DNA of 6,223 nucleotides from Planctomycetota bacterium (GTDB taxonomy: Bacteria > Planctomycetota > SBBH01 > JAHFOU01): positions 1 through 6,223 of the forward strand of contig JAHFOU010000145.1 of NCBI GenBank assembly GCA_023261525.1. The letters are read 5' to 3'. The position numbers and the translations under genes were made by a program. Within the stretch, counting starts at the first letter, position 1; every line of letters starts with the position of its first letter. Positions 4,616 through 6,223 of this stretch are shown in pieces. The notes beneath the pieces were generated by a model, which did no database searches, was not told the origin of the DNA, and saw nothing but the letters and a program-made list of their open reading frames with translations.

Positions 4616-6093
4616 CGGCGGAAACGGCGGACGGGTTCGACCGCTGGAGGGCCCGGGCTTCCCTGCTCCTGGGCCCGGCGCTGTTCGCCGCCCTCCTGCT
4701 CCTTCCGCTTCCGCTCAAGCCCGAGGCCCAGCGCCTGGCCGCGGTGATGGCCCTGGTGGTGGCCTTCTGGATCGGGGAGCCCATCCCGGTGGCCGCCACG
4801 GCCCTCCTGGCGCCCTGCCTGGCCCTCCTCGTGGGCGCGGTGCCGGGGGCGGACGTCCGGACCCGGGTGGCCGCGGCCTTCTCCAAGTTCGGGGACCCCA
4901 TCCTGATGCTCTTCATCGGCGGTCTCTTCCTGGCCCAGGCCATGGCCGCCCACGGGCTGGACCGGCGCATCGCCCTGGGCATCCTCTCCCGGAAGTCGGT
5001 CGGGGCCTCCGGGGCCCGGATGGTGGCCGCCCTCGGGGTCTGCTCCTGCCTGCTCTCCATGTGGATGAACAACACGGCCGTCACGGCCCTCATGATCCCC
5101 ATCGCCGCCGGGATGCTGGGCGTGGCCCGCCGGGGACGGCCCTCCGGGGCCCTGGGCGAGGCGGCCATGCTCATGATCCCTTTCGCGGCCACCGTGGGCG
5201 GCCTGGCCACCCCCGTCGGGACGGCACCCAACCTCATCGGCCTGGGCCAGCTCAGGACCCTGGCTGGGGTGGAGGTGGGGTTCCTGCAGTGGATGCTCCT
5301 GGCCCTGCCCCTGGCGGCGGCCCTGATGGCCGCCCTGATCCTCCTCCTGGGCCGGGGCCTTCCCGTCCACGCCGAGGCCCTGGCGGCCGAGGCCGCCTCC
5401 GAGCGCGGACGCCTGGGCCCCTGGAGCCGGGGGGAGAAGCTGACCCTGGCCGCCTTCCTGATGGCCGTGGGCCTCTGGATCCTGGGCGGCCTGGCCCAGG
5501 CCTGGAAGGGGTGCGCCCCGCTCCAGTGGCTGTCGGGGCGCATCCCCGAGGAGAGCGTCCCGCTCCTGGCCGCGGGCCTGCTCTTCCTGCTGCCGGCATC
5601 GAAAGGCCGCCCCGTCCTGACCTGGGCCCAGGCCTCCCGCATCGACTGGGGGACCCTGCTCCTGCTGGGCGGGGGGCTGTCGCTGGGGGACCTGATGCTG
5701 AAGACGGGCCTGGCCGCCGCCCTGGGCGATGCGGCCGTCCAGGGGTTGGGGATCTCCTCGCTCTGGGGGCTCACCGCCCTGGCGGCCGCCCTGGCCATCG
5801 GCCTCTCCGAGCTGACCTCGAACACGGCCACGGCCAGCATGCTCCTGCCCGTGGTGATCGCCCTCGCCAAGGCCGCGGGGGTGTCCGTGATCCCGCCGGC
5901 CCTGGCGGCCACCCTGGGATGCTCCTTCGGCTTCATGCTGCCGATCTCGACCCCGCCCAACGCCCTGGCCTATGCCACGGGGATGGTGCCCCTGAGGGTG
6001 ATGGCGCGGCGCGGGCTGGTCTTCGACGCGATCGGCTTCGTCGTGCTGACGGGCGGGCTACGGCTTCTCTGTCCCGCCCTTGGGCTGGTCTGA
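4612..6093 (+). CDS. SLC13/DASS-family Na+-coupled anion (dicarboxylate-type) transporter
   Basis: A 493-residue polytopic inner-membrane carrier of the divalent anion:Na+ symporter family, which moves C4-dicarboxylates, citrate, sulfate or phosphate. More than ten hydrophobic segments are visible. The two pseudo-symmetric tip motifs are present: MWMNNTAVTALMIPI at 150-164 and LTSNTATASMLLPV at 401-414, each followed by a Thr/Pro-containing loop (GLATPVGTAPNLIG, 197-210; MLPISTPPNALAYATG, 442-457). The second SNT (403-405) is canonical, while the first reads NNT (153-155), with Asn for Ser. The family signature near the C-terminus (ISTPPNALAYATG) is well kept. The length is typical. The substrate cannot be assigned. 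The GTG start at 4612-4614 overlaps the acyltransferase stop as GTGA, with GAGG 5 bases upstream; in-frame GTG/TTG codons lie a little further upstream and are possible alternatives. The last 36 bases overlap the opposing amino-acid-binding-protein gene. No function links it to the preceding genes; it may simply ride on their transcript. Confidence 0.92.
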   Translation: MTAETADGFDRWRARASLLLGPALFAALLLLPLPLKPEAQRLAAVMALVVAFWIGEPIPVAATALLAPCLALLVGAVPGADVRTRVAAAFSKFGDPILMLFIGGLFLAQAMAAHGLDRRIALGILSRKSVGASGARMVAALGVCSCLLSMWMNNTAVTALMIPIAAGMLGVARRGRPSGALGEAAMLMIPFAATVGGLATPVGTAPNLIGLGQLRTLAGVEVGFLQWMLLALPLAAALMAALILLLGRGLPVHAEALAAEAASERGRLGPWSRGEKLTLAAFLMAVGLWILGGLAQAWKGCAPLQWLSGRIPEESVPLLAAGLLFLLPASKGRPVLTWAQASRIDWGTLLLLGGGLSLGDLMLKTGLAAALGDAAVQGLGISSLWGLTALAAALAIGLSELTSNTATASMLLPVVIALAKAAGVSVIPPALAATLGCSFGFMLPISTPPNALAYATGMVPLRVMARRGLVFDAIGFVVLTGGLRLLCPALGLV

Positions 6094-6223
6094 CCCGCCG
6101 TCCAGGGGCACGAAGACCCCCTTCTCGACCTTCCAGCAGATGTAGGGGGAGGTCTTCACGTCCCCCTTGTCGTCGAACGCGATCTTCCCGAAGGCGCCGT
6201 CGTGCTCCCGGGCCCGGATGGCC
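6058..6223 (-). CDS. LivK-type branched-chain amino acid ABC transporter binding protein, C-terminus (partial)
   Basis: Only the last 54 codons are in the window; the gene enters from the right edge. The peptide contains DGAFGKIAFDDKGDVKTSPY followed closely by ICWKVEKGVFVPL, the typical C-terminal signature of Leu/Ile/Val-binding periplasmic proteins (pattern G-x-I-x-F-D-x-K-G-D-V, then Y-x-x-W-x-V-x-x-G-x-F-V). Such proteins capture an amino acid or amide in the periplasm and deliver it to the LivHMGF permease. The ligand cannot be predicted from this fragment. After the usual end the frame runs on through a hydrophilic tail (GGSDQPKGGTEKP) to a TAG at 6058-6060. That tail is encoded antisense to the last 11 codons plus stop of the SLC13 gene, so it may be a late extension of the protein following loss of an earlier stop. 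Confidence 0.75.
   Translation of the reverse strand, partial: AIRAREHDGAFGKIAFDDKGDVKTSPYICWKVEKGVFVPLDGGSDQPKGGTEKP

Noticed and set aside
1..6223. CRISPR arrays, tRNA/rRNA genes, insertion sequences, toxin-antitoxin pairs
   Set aside because: No regularly spaced repeats, cloverleaf or rRNA-like sequence, transposase, or terminal inverted repeats were seen; coding genes account for all but 81 bases between operons and a 14-base gap before dUTPase.

Overview
The window is about 70% G+C. It comes from a Gram-negative bacterium, judging by an LpxL/HtrB-type lipid A acyltransferase, a GspC-like secretion protein, a type IV pilus ATPase and a lipoprotein signal. The gene set and composition would suit a high-GC member of Acidobacteriota (Holophagae-like) or the myxobacterial/deltaproteobacterial groups. 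That placement is a guess from style, not from a marker gene. Coding is extremely dense: almost every gene boundary is a 1-4 base overlap, and the only real intergenic gap is 81 bases.

Left end (1-107, + strand): the last 34 codons of a gene with an Arg/Gly-rich basic tail, of the kind seen at the end of DEAD-box RNA helicases and other RNA-binding proteins. It converges on the next operon, and the two stop codons interlock.

Left operon (1721 down to 104, - strand), six genes in transcription order: a EutN/CcmL-type microcompartment vertex protein (BMC-P1), a second one (BMC-P2), a 105-residue protein that looks like a small beta-sandwich and is clearly lower in G+C, a third vertex protein (BMC-P3), a 23-codon mini-lipoprotein, and an all-alpha dimeric dUTPase. 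The first five junction partners overlap as TGATG, GTGA, ATGA and GTGA, so the genes are almost certainly co-transcribed and translationally coupled. Three pentamer-type vertex proteins sit here without any hexameric shell protein or encapsulated enzyme, and the operon is bounded on both sides. It is therefore a complete vertex-only cassette, which is the most unusual thing in the window.

Divergent promoter region (1722-1802): a good Shine-Dalgarno for the left operon, an 8-base direct repeat spaced by 11 bases, and a TACAAT box placed so that the right operon's first message would start at, or very near, its ATG.

Right operon (1803-6093, + strand): a PilT/PilU-family motor ATPase, a GspC-like inner-membrane protein with HR and PDZ domains, an LpxL-like acyltransferase, and an SLC13/DASS anion transporter. 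Junctions are TGATG, TAA directly followed by GTG, and GTGA. The first two belong to the type IV pilus/type II secretion machinery; the acyltransferase serves the outer membrane; the transporter has no obvious link.

Right end (6058-6223, - strand): the C-terminus of a LivK-type periplasmic amino-acid-binding protein, overlapping the transporter gene tail-to-tail by 36 bases.
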